DNA of 64,000 nucleotides from Centroberyx gerrardi (Eukaryota > Chordata > Actinopteri > Beryciformes > Berycidae). The stretch lies in contig NC_136006.1 in the NCBI RefSeq assembly GCF_048128805.1, positions 8,976,179 to 9,040,178 of the forward strand, read 5' to 3'. Made by a program: the position numbers and the translations under genes. The notes beneath the pieces are model-generated. The model saw nothing but the letters and a program-made list of their open reading frames with translations, was not told the origin of the DNA and searched no databases. Numbering within the stretch: position 1 is the first letter of the stretch; every line of letters begins with the position of its first letter. This document shows positions 35,182-46,920 of the stretch, in pieces.

Positions 35182-37566
35182 TGTGGACAGAGTGTGCGCT
35201 TACACTGTACACACACGCAAAGACACACACACACGCTGTCATCACTGTCTAATTTGGTATGAATGCCAAAACACGGTGGTGCTAGGACTGTCTGTCTGCA
35301 AAACTAAGGGAGTTGTAAAGTGATAGAAGTAGATATTTTCTGCTTTTGGATAGTTGGATTGTTTTCCACCAACTTTTCTGCCAGTACTTCACCCCTGGAG
35401 ATGAGGCCAGGATCAGAACTGAAATTCTTTTCTTTTTTCCCTTTCTTTGGAGTAACACCCTGACTTGCTGTAACATTCCACAACAAAGCAATAACTGTTT
35501 GTTACTTTCGCCTCTTGGATTTCAAATAAGATTTGTTTTGAATGTGCTATTTGGCTGTTGTGTCCCTTTTTTGCCAAACCCATGCAGAATGATAACCTCT
35601 GCACATATAATGGACTGTGTATCTGTGTGGTGACTGTTATATATTTACTGGCAGTGAATTTGGTGGCCCAGTAACACGAGAGATGATTTCTATCTTTGGT
35701 GAAACCTCAGGAACTGGACTCAAAGGTCATCCATAATTAAACTCTGTATTCCACACTGGAGGTATTAAGTCTAGACCACCTTGCACCCTAAAGTCCCCAT
35801 GACATGTATTAAAGAGAACCAGTTTCGGTTTTGATCACAAGAAAGACAGAATGGGAATCATTTTGAAAGACAAATGATAAAAATTGTCCCTAAAGCAAAT
35901 TTTTTGCATATTGGACCCAATTCAAATAACATTTTTCTGTCATTTAATTTTTAAAATCATATTTAATGCATTCTTCGCATACAGTAAAATACCAGCAGTA
36001 CACATCTGTTATTTAACTTTTTGCCATCACATTTGTACAATTTCCATTCCATGGTATAAGAGTACTTTGGTCTCAAACAAAAAATCCTAAACTGCATGCA
36101 TTTTGAAATTCTTGGCATGGCAAATTTGTAAAAAAAAAAGGGGGGGGATGAATATTTCAACTGTGTTCCTTATACAGTTACACTTAACGTTTATCAGCAT
36201 GGTTCAAGTCTTGGTTCACTAGATCAAGCACCTTGGCTTAGCAGTACTTTGATGTCTAATAAGTGTCAATGAATGGCATGAATGATGCTATGCAAATCAG
36301 AATCTAATTACAGAGTGAACTCCCTCTTGTCCAAATGTAGTGTCATTTTTCATAAGGGGTACTTTCAGTGAAAAAGTTCTGTAAGTATTTCAGTAGTTAA
36401 GTATTCTGACTGCACCAAGCTGAAAAGTTAATTTTGAGTTGGATGAGAAAGTGGTTGAGACGTGCTCACCTGAGCCTGCTGAGTGCTCAGTAAACAACCC
36501 CACCGACTGCACTGATCAGTCTACATTTCCTTTTACCGGTACATTAGCAGATCGCTTCTCCCATTGGGTCCATTATCCCCCCAGCAGATGAGTTGGACAT
36601 GCGGACGGGCGCACATCATGGAAACCTCTACGCCCGAGCCTTCCATTTGTGAACAAATCTGATCCCTGTGGGAGCGGTGCTAAAACGCGCATCGTGTTTT
36701 TCTCTGTTTTCCTGTTGGTAGGAAAGAGCCAGCTAAAGTAATTATAAGCTTGTTCCAGTGAACTTTTCAATGGAATGGAGTACATTAGGATGACTTGGAT
36801 GAGAACTCACCATTTCGTACGCAGTCGGCGGGGAAAGTGATGTGACAGTAGAGTGAACTTTTCCATAAAGTTATAAAATTTGTATTTCTGTTCAAAAAGA
36901 TATGTGGGATTCAAAACTCCACATTGTTAGCTACAGATATTCACCCTTGATTTGCTTGCATGTTAAAACTATACCGATTCATATAGTTCAAAATGAATTA
37001 CTTGATGAAATACATTAAAATATTACATCGAATACATTTAGAACCATTGCATTCTCACACAGATACTTTTAAATGCATATTGGACAGCTAAAGAATGAAA
37101 ATTGTAATTGGCAATGTCATTAAAGTTGTATCCAGGGAACCGTCATCTACTATAGGCTCTGATCTGCAGTATGTGGCACATAGCCAATGTCCTACAGTAC
37201 AGTCCCTTGATCAGGCTGTTCACTTAGCATAATCAGACTCATATGGCTGCAGTCCCTCCATGCACTCTGATATCCTGCCAGCCAGGAGAAAACAGATTTG
37301 GTCTGAATCGCAGTGTTTTTATCAGGAAAGGGAGGCAAAATTCTCATCAACTAGGAAGATCCTATTGCCCTGTGATATTTATTGGCTTCTTCACTCGATA
37401 CTTCCCCTAATCATGCAGCTGACCTTTTCCCAGAGAGTGTTTTCTTCCCGTTATCACTGCTGATAAAGACACAGGAGAGTCTGTCTGAGCCGCTGCCCTC
37501 AGAACAAGGGAGCATCCGCAATCACCCGATGGATGAGAGAGAGAGAGAGACGTGTAATGATGAAAG

Positions 37567-37594
37567 GGAGAGAGAGAGAGAGAGAGAGAGAGAG
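37567..37594. repeat. GA microsatellite
   Basis: About 14 GA units upstream of PLCD4, preceded at 37537-37550 by a shorter GA run. Confidence 0.9.
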
Positions 37595-38521
37595 GGAAGC
37601 AGCGAGAGCGTGATCTTGACCAGATGCGCCGAGGGCCTGCGGACAGCGGGGTGAGGGAGTGGCAGAAAAGGAAGGAAGGCAGGAGGAGGGGTGGGAGTGC
37701 AGCAGCGTGCAGCAGTGTTGACTAGGAATCAGGTTTCCCAGAGCCAGCAGGAACAGTGGAGAGACTGGTGGGAAAAGAGGCTGAGCCAGAGTTTCCCCTC
37801 GGACACTCCCAGTCTTTAAAGGCCCTGCGCGAGGCTAGCAGTCCCTGGGCACTCCCTGAGTCTGGAGCCAGCCTGACGTACACATCTCTCCGGACCGGAC
37901 CTTCTTTCAGGCCGGCCGTCCAGGGTGCTGCCCCCCCCCCTCAAATATCTGAGGCCCTCCTTGGGAGAGCTCCCTCCTACAGCGCACCCACCTCTGGAAA
38001 TCTGCAACGTTTCTTCCCTCAGCCAAGCCAGAGCAAGATCCCTGGGGAAAGCTGTAGTTTGGGTGAGTATCAATCTTTTAAAAATATTCACAATATTCAA
38101 AGTTTAGTCAGTCTGAGTCATTCTTTTCTGTCCTTAGCAATGCCCCAGTGGCACGCTGCCTTTACTGGAGGGATGGTTGCTGCTTTAATGTCTCATATTT
38201 CTGCCTCTGGTTCCAATTTGCTGTGCACAAAACTCCCTCTTCAGCGTTATACATGGATTTTATTGGACTGGTAGTGCCTGTTCACTTCTTAATTTCTTCA
38301 CATCACTGTGTGCGGCAAAGAAATAGTCTGGGGTAAAAAACAGGAGGGCACAAATCCCACCACACAGGGGAAATGGAATATTCCTATGGTGGATGAAATG
38401 GATGGATGCTGGAACTGTAAACTAAAGGCATACAAGCATGAAGCTGTTGCTCTTCATAGCTGAATTGTTTATTCCAGATTTTTTTTTTCCGTCCTGTGAT
38501 TTGCCCATGAGTCATGGGTGT

Positions 38522-38523
<2 letters not shown>

Positions 38524-38558
<35 letters not shown>
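38524..38558. repeat. TG microsatellite
   Basis: About 17 TG units in the CNOT9-PLCD4 interval. Confidence 0.9.
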
Positions 38559-38559
<1 letters not shown>

Positions 38560-39939
38560 TCAGTAAACTCCCTGAAGATGTGGCCTTGTGTGACTCATTG
38601 TGCCTGAAGAGAGTGTCTGTCCAAAACACTTCATCATAGCCCCAAAAATAAAACAACATAATGCGATCCACTCGCTGCTCAGTCTGCAACTTCTGACCTA
38701 AAGTATGAAGGAGGGTGTGTTTAACTTTGCTGTGAACTGCAGAATCAGGAAAAAAAACTTAATTATCTATCCAACTGCACGGGAAAGAAAAATGCCTTTG
38801 ACGTGGCTCTTCAGTGGAGAAACTAAACCTAAAAGCACGCAAGTCTTTCTTAAAATAACATAGTTTTATGGAGGGAGGAGCCAAGGAAAATAAGCACTGG
38901 TTTCATGGTCGGTCCTTCTCCTTCACAGCAGTGGTGTTAGAACAAATTGTGAAATAAATATGAAAGCATTCCCTGTATTGCGGTGGGAACTCTTAGTAAT
39001 CCTCTCATAAACTGACAGAGGAGGCTGGGAGGGGGTTGTGAAACACGGAGAACTGAACCCCCTCAAAGCTCGCTGGTCAGAAGATTAGATCATGTTGTTT
39101 CAAGAGACAATGTAAGGAAAGGTTAGCTGTCAGACAGGAATACTGGGATACAGACTTTTGGAAAGTCTCACTTTCAGGAAGTGTTTGTTCCACATTTACC
39201 AGTGAATAATTGAGATAACAGCAGTTGGCCACTGATTATGACCATGACTGCACTGCGGTTATCTTGCTCCATTTGAGCTTTGCTACTTAAGATGTATTTT
39301 CATTGAGACAATTCAATTTATACCAAATTTATCCCTGCATAGCTCAATGGGCTCCCATGTTGGTCACACATCCTAAAAGTTTACATAGTGTAAAGTGCAT
39401 TGGATAGAAGCATCCACCGAATGGCATATGCTAAAAAAAATAGCTGATTTTTTTCAGTGGCATGTCTTTGCCGAATTTAATGACAGAATAAGAAACTATA
39501 ATCTCTTTAAACATTCCATTGTGATGGCATGTAAGTAAGCATGTAAACAGTAATATGTGAACTCCTTTGAAATTCCATCAGCTTTATGTCTGTTCCAAGT
39601 GTTTCAGCTTGAAACTCAGAAGAGAAAACTGCTGAGTCTCCAGTCAGCTGCTCACAAACTGCAGTAACTGCCATGCTCTAGTTAATGAATGGGCCAGGAA
39701 TGATGGAGTGGGCAGGTCTGTTCACTGTATATCTTGGATATACCGTAGCAGCTAGAGCAGTAACAATGGCAGATAAGTCTGCTGATGTTTTGTGAATTGA
39801 CGGTTAAAACTTCACACTTGTATAGATAATGTCATTGACTGATAATGCATTCTGTTTATTGATCGCCTGTGGAAATTGTCTATTCGATTTCCCAGCTTCC
39901 ACAGGGAGGTCAGAGGTCAGACTCAGCTACAGAGCAGGA

Positions 39940-40080
39940 GCTGGTAGAGTTCGGTGTCTTGCTCAAGAGCACTTCAGCAGGGAGGATACTTGCCAACACA
40001 GGGTCTTGAACCCAAGTGTTCCAGTTAAAGTTCACACACACTCCCAACTCCCTATACCACCCTGCTGCCCAATAATCATG
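39940..40080 (-). repeat. SINE-like fragment upstream of PLCD4
   Basis: Contains cttgctcaagagcacttcag, then gtcttgaaccc (B-box-like in reverse) and taccaccctgctgccc. The same ordered phrases recur at 44150-44345, 50790-50970 and 56850-57055. This marks a dispersed family whose reverse strand carries a tRNA-like head. Confidence 0.5.
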
Positions 40081-40467
40081 ATAATTTTGTGAGGCTCAGG
40101 AGAATGACACGCTTTAGCAAGGCATTGAACCTCACTCCACCTGCTCAGTGGCCAACAACAGAGAACTGTGGTTGTACTGGAAAGCTCCCGGATGTGAATT
40201 TGTGTCACTGTACAAATTTGAACCAGGACATTGCTAATAAAGAACATGTGTGCTCAGAAAACCGTCTCTGGATGAATGAAGATTAATATTACGCTGTGAT
40301 TACTATATGGATTAGTGTAGATTATGCGCTGGTTGAATGGACAGAATGCGCTTTTGCAAGAATACATTTTTCTGGATTTCAGTGAAAAGCATCCCGGCAA
40401 CAATTCATTTCGATGTCTGGTTCCTTTTTTTGCAGCAAATTCCCATTGGCATGTGTCAAGGATAGCG

Positions 40468-43400
40468 ATGGATTCTCATCAAAGTTCACGTGAGTAAATC
40501 ATATTCACACACAAACTGAAAATACACCTACTGTAATGACAGAACCATGAACAGGGTAGAAAAAAAAAAAACAGACGTAAAAAAAGTTGCTGACAAAGTA
40601 CAGTTAATAAGATAGATACTTTTGAATGAAAATGAATGCTTGTTGGATCACTCAGAAACACGTTTGAAGGGGAAAAACACTGACGTTGCTCAATCATTTT
40701 CAGGTCAATTCCTCACAGCCAAAGAGTATACAGTATATATGGGATGTACAGAGACGGAGGAGGAGATGGTTTTAAATTAAATGAGTGGTTTAATTCAGTT
40801 TGAGCATTTTACATTACAGACTTCAATTAGCCGTCACAAATCAAATTACCCATGATTTCTTGGCAGACTACAGCTATGGAAACTCCCCTAGCACATTTTT
40901 ACATTTAAATACATAATAACAATGGATACAAACATCAGTTTACATATTTTGAAAGCATCTTTGAGTAGTGAGCTATTGAAGCGCCATCTGGGGGGAGGGT
41001 GTGGTTGATGACCTGTTAGGAGAGTAATACTAATGAGGGCATGATCTGAAATGATAATGCTATGGATGACAGGGTCAGTTATTTTGTGTGTAATAGAATT
41101 ATTAGTGAGGAAGTAGTCTATACAGGAGTAGGATTTATGGTAGGGTGAGTAATATGAATATTCTTTATTGCTGGGGTTTATCAGTCTCCAGATATCTATC
41201 ATGCCATAATCTGACATGTAGGCCTACTGTTTAAGTAGGGATGGAGAATGGTTGGGCTTATGAGTGGAGGTTAATGATGAGCGGTCTATAAATGGATCCA
41301 ATACTATGTTGAAATCGCCACCAAGGATGATATGTGAATTAGGGGAGTTTGATAGATCTGAGAAAAGTGTGTGGATAAATGAGGGGGAATCTGTGTTGGG
41401 GCCGTAGATATTGCAAGAGTTAGACTGTCTTTTCCTATGGTTCTGTTAACTATGATATATCGAGTTGTATACAGACTGGTAGGACTGACTAATTCATTTG
41501 GCTGTCAGTTTCCAAGATTCTGCCTCTGTAAGGTGAGTTTCTTGAATGAAACAAATGTCGGATCTGAGTTTGCTTAGGTGATTTAATATCTTTGTTCTTT
41601 TGGCAAGAGAGCTGATTCCTCTTATGTTCCAGGATGTTATTTTCACTGGCAGTACCACAGAATTGCTATTGTTTAAAGTGGTGTTAAGTTACACAATGTG
41701 CTATAAGAGTACATGTTGGAGAAGGTTGCATGCAGAAAGATAACAGAGCCAAAATAAAAAAAGTATGTTAGACACAGCGACAAGAAAACACTGGGGGTGA
41801 AATACACTGGGGTAAACAGGGATTGGTGGGGACAGAGTTTGAGTGTCACTGGTGAACACAGCTGAGTGGGGAGCCTGGAGTTTATGGGCATGGAGTGGAG
41901 ATATGACATTGTAGCAATAAAGCCATTATTAGAACATCTTTGAATTTGTTTTATGGTATTGAGTAATAGACGGAAGTGCTGAGTGAAAAGAAGAACGAAA
42001 GGGGAGGGGGCATGGAGCAAGAAAAGAGAAAAATAACTGAACAAATTGAACAAATGTAGAAGTAGCCTACCATAATTCAGCAAAACAATTACTGACTTTA
42101 AAAATAGGCTACTCAAAAAGTACAAGTAGCCTACATAAAAAAGCTACTCAATTACAGTAACGGGAGTAAATGTAGTTAGAAAAATACAATTCCTACATTT
42201 GTCCAATGGTCAAACATGTAGGCTATATTTGACCATAGACTGTATGACAGGTGCTCTTCGGAACGGGCAATAAACAATACAAACAAAAATAACAAGATCC
42301 ATCCAATGCTCTAAGATCGGAAGATAGAGGCTTACTTTACTTTACCGTTTTAATTTTTAATGTTTGTTCATCTATGTAGTCAATAAAGGCTTTTTCTTTT
42401 TTTTTTCACCTAATCAGAGTGCCTCTATGCCTTTTATTATGATATTCTGTGCGATCGTCTCCTCAACAAAATGCGGATACCTTCTAGCCATAACCCTTCA
42501 CCCAGAGTACCTGCGTTCTTCCATTTGATCAATAAAGCATGACATTATTATGCCCTTTGACCTTTTCCTTTGACCTTTCCCCTCTGCTCAGGTCTCCAAG
42601 ACGACCCGGACCTCAAGGTGATGATGGCAGGGTCGACTCTGAGGAAAGTCAAATCACGTTCGTGGAAGAAGCAACGGCATTTCCGCCTCCTGGATGACGG
42701 CCTGACTATCTGGTACAAGTCCAGATGGGTGGGGATGGGCCACTCCACCTGTGAGTACAGCTAAGTGTGTGTGTGTGTGTGTGTGTGTGTAGGGGTTAAA
42801 CTAGAATATCAGAAGTGGGGGAGCCTGTACCTGAATTTATTTCAAAGCGTATGGGATTTATCAAATCTTAAATCTTAAATTAGTTTCTCAAATTTGTGGT
42901 TCCCTCCTCCCTATTCTAATGCCTGTGCATGTGTGTGTGTGTGTGTGTGTGTGTGTGCTCAGTAAACCTCTGCTGAATGAATAAAGATTAAAATGACAAT
43001 GTGATGCATGCAGATGTTTGTGTATTGTACTGACATATTAACCTTTGTTTCGTGTAATCTCCTCAGTCATAAGATTCATCTCCATAGAAATAAATTACAT
43101 TATATAATTAAAACAGATCTGTAACATATTGACAATACTCCTCAGTCTCAGTGAGTGAGGTAGAGGCGGTGCGCGAGGGCCACCAGTCGGAGGTCCTGCT
43201 GAGCATCTCGGAGGAGTTTCCCGCCGATCTCTGCTTCACCCTGGTGTTTCACGGTCGCCAAGGCAACCTGGACCTGGTGGCCGAGTCCCCAGAGGAGGCG
43301 CAGGCCTGGGTGAGGGGCGTCCGCAAGCTCATTCACAAGGCTGAGACCATGGATGAGAAGGAGAGGCTGGACCAGTATCCTTACACTTTTTTAGCAGTAA

Positions 43401-46400
43401 CAGTTAAACAGTATTAGTATTCTCTGATAGCGAATTATAGAGAAAAACTAAAATGGGTGTAAAGTCATACTCTTGCTAGTTTTCTGCATTTCCACAGTAT
43501 CACAATAGTATTGAATAGAAAGGTTTTTAAGAGAATTGTGGGATAACTTTCAGATTCAAGCAAGAATAACTTATGATCACAATTAGGCATAATGAAAGTA
43601 TTAATTATGAAGCATAATAAAGCAATATAATTGAAGATTTTCCTTACTAAATGCTTCATATCCATTTACGAGATTAGAATAACATGGTACTGGAAGTTCT
43701 TTGCTCAGTAATGTGATTATATCCTCTAAATTGTTTGTAAATTGGGTCTCAAGATAGCTAAAATCTTCATTAATACTCAGTACTGTGTTTTATTTTCATA
43801 CAATCATAATTTTCCAAACCCTTTTGGAATGGAACTCTTCAATTATTAAGGAACATATTGCGGCTGATAGTGAGGATATTAACTTTTTTATTAAACGACA
43901 CGTCTGAGCCTGAGTTTCCCTCAGCCAGCTCTCAGGTGGGTCTGGGACTGGTTTCAGAAAGCTGACAAAAACAAGGATGGGAGGATGAACTTCAAAGAGG
44001 TGCGGACGCTGCTGAAGATGATGAACGTGGAGATGAATGAGGAGCATGCTTTCCATCTCTTCACGGTAAGATTTTCACATCTTAGACTGCAGCTGCAAGG
44101 ACAGGGCGACATGTGGAATGTCAACCTTGTGCAGTTTGCTTCCTGCTTTTCTTATGTTGACATTTTAGGCATTTAGCATATGCTTTTATCAAGTGACCTT
44201 CAAGAGTGAGCGAGTAGGGGTTCAGTGCTTTGCTGCAGGTCTCTTTGACGGGACACATGGCTGTAGATAAACACATTAGCTGTTGCAGGGATTGAACCTA
44301 TGACTGTCTGGCCACGGGACCGCCCCACTAACTATTAGGCAGCCTGATTCCTGGTTTCTTATATAGTCTTATTATAGTTTATTTTGGTCATTCAATCCCT
44401 TATGTGAAAAAAAAGAATTCACAAACAGAAGTAAAAGTTGGGTTTTTGCTAATCTAAAATCCAAATCTAAATCCAAATCTAAATTTTTCCACAATTTCCA
44501 AACCCAGACAAAGCATGTGTTAAGACAAATGACATTAACAGCAAAGTCATGCAATGAAAATTGGCTTACAGATGTTGTTAAATATAGATACAATAAAATA
44601 AATTACCCTAAACATGGCATTTTTCTTTAGAATCTATTTCATCTTTATCAAACAATGCACTAAATGCAAAGCTCTTCGTTTTTGGTCCACAGATGGCAGA
44701 CAAGTCAGATAGCGACTCCTTGGAAATCGAGGAGTTTGTCCACTTCTATAAGATGCTGACTCAGAGGGACGAAGTGTGGAAGGTGTTCCAGGACTATTCT
44801 GCAGACGGAGAGAAGTTAACCGTGGAGGAGCTGGAGAACTTCCTGCATCAGGAGCAGCAGGAGGGAGAGCGCAGCGCCCAGCACGCCCAGCACGCCCAGC
44901 ACGCCCAGGAGCTGATCGACCGCTACGAACCATCTGAAACAGGTAACGAATCTCCATTTATATCTCCATGACTTACCTCCATCAGCCAAGTCTAGGCCGG
45001 ACCTGGAGCTGATGCCTGCAGTCCGCAGTAACACACCGGTCATGTGATGGTAAATAAAAAGGTGTGCAAGCTGTGAACTCCAGTCGATGACAAAAATGAG
45101 AAAAGAAAATACCAATATAAACAAAAAATATTCTTATTTTCAGATTTTTTTCCCCCAGAAATTTGAAGTATTCATTTATGTTTCATTGTCTTGAAAATAC
45201 CCTATTTTTGTGATTTACACATATCTCATACATCTTGCATCTTATATAACTGTAAATTTAGATCACAAAGATTTATATTTGCTTGAAAAAGTTTGTAACT
45301 GTATTTCTCAGATATCACGGTGGGTGAGGGTAGGTAGGTTTACCCTCCACTTCATCCCTGGTTTTTTTTGTAGCTGGAAAGTTGAGTGTGATGTGTTTGG
45401 AAGAATCTTCAACTTTTTGTAGTATTACATTATAGTGACATTTCCTTACCATGAAAAAAAGCTAAACACAGCTAAACACTTTTTATAAGTGTACTTTGGC
45501 GCTATAAAACATTTGCTTACACAGATAATGTTTGTGAATACTGAAGTAAAATAGGCCTACTGTATATTATGTTATGGTGGGTTTTGAATCCTCAAAAAGC
45601 TTATTTCTCATGCATGAGTCAAACTCTATTTGAACGCCTGTGTGAATATACCCAAAACTTTATGGCCAAATAAATTCTGGATGGAGGTTTTCAGTTTGAT
45701 CAGAGCAGCATGTCTTGTGCTCACTCCATCTGTATTATATCCTCTGTGCAGCCAAGAAGCAAGGCGCCATGTCTCTAGATGGCTTCCAGATGTACCTGTG
45801 CTCACAGGAGGGAAACATCTTTAAACCTGAGCATCGAGATCTGCACCAGGACATGAGCCAGCCGCTCAGCCACTACTTCATCTCCTCCTCACACAACACA
45901 TACCTGCTGGAGGACCAGCTCCGAGGGCAGAGCAGCCTGGAGGCGTACATCCAGTAAGGGCCGCTACACACAACACACAGCAGACAAAAAGTCTTAGCAA
46001 ACTATTCTTAGCATTTGTTTTAACCCCTTGCACCCTGAGTTTCCCCTTAAATTCCCTCTTAAGTAGCTTCAAAGTTAGAAAATATTTTTTTTCCAAACTC
46101 ACAATGTCACATCCATATTCTGTACCTGCTTGTTCCAACGCTTCATTGAAGCTACAGCACGGTTATTTTGAGTGAAATATTCAAACCCAAGATGCCATTT
46201 TATTATGGCTGCACCTTTGCAACAAATTTGTGCACCATTTTATACACATGACTCTGTAATTCAGCATGACATATTTGGTATCTTTGGAAACCTTAGGACC
46301 TGGACTAGAAATTAAAATAAAGTTCTGTGGGTTTGAACAAAGCTTGGCCATGAAATGTGTGTTTGTAATGATAGTCTGACGTGAGGGGCCTTAGGGGAGA

Positions 46401-46705
46401 AGTGGTTTTAACCTGCCTGGAATACTAGATAAGTGTGTTTTTTTCCACATAGGACAATACATAGTGCCAGAAAGATAAGACAATCCCAGGAATGTATTTG
46501 AAAGTCTAAATTGGCTTATACTTATCAGGGATGAACAGTTTTCCTGACTTTTTACGAGTCGTCCTGATGCACTAAACCCCACCCATCTCTCCAATAAGCA
46601 GGTTAAAACAAATGCTGAGAATTATTTACGTACATATACAATTTTACCAGGGGTGACACAGACAAAAAGAGTTCTTCTGATGTCTCGTTTTATGGGCAGT
46701 TTTTC

Positions 46706-46751
<46 letters not shown>

Positions 46752-46866
46752 ATGCTAGGAACTGATCTGTACAGTTGTAACTGATAGAGAACCAACGTTT
46801 ACATTTTCGCTTTGTCAAAACACACACTATCCCTATATGCATTCCCTTGAGTGATTATTGCTTGCA

Positions 46867-46920
<54 letters not shown>

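Larger units (their letters stand above)
35182..40467. other. CNOT9 3' UTR and CNOT9-PLCD4 intergenic region
   Basis: No supported coding gene. The first 0.6-1 kb is probably CNOT9 3' UTR; an ATTAAA at 35808 is one possible signal. The region holds a GA microsatellite (37567-37594), a TG microsatellite (38524-38558) and a SINE-like fragment (39940-40080). A GC-richer stretch at 37660-38060, ending at a donor-like ag/gt at 38061 (gggtgagtat), could be a non-coding first exon of PLCD4. Its 172-codon open frame (37756-38274) resembles no protein I know and runs past that donor. The rest looks like unique AT-rich DNA. Confidence 0.5.

Noticed and set aside
37756-38274. 172-codon open frame upstream of PLCD4
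   Set aside because: No recognisable domain or homologue. It is proline/serine-rich by composition and runs through a donor-like site at 38061. More likely 5' UTR or chance.
41673-42125. 150-codon open frame on the minus strand
   Set aside because: Low-complexity hydrophobic translation with no family match, adjacent to the L1 fragment; probably noncoding repeat sequence.
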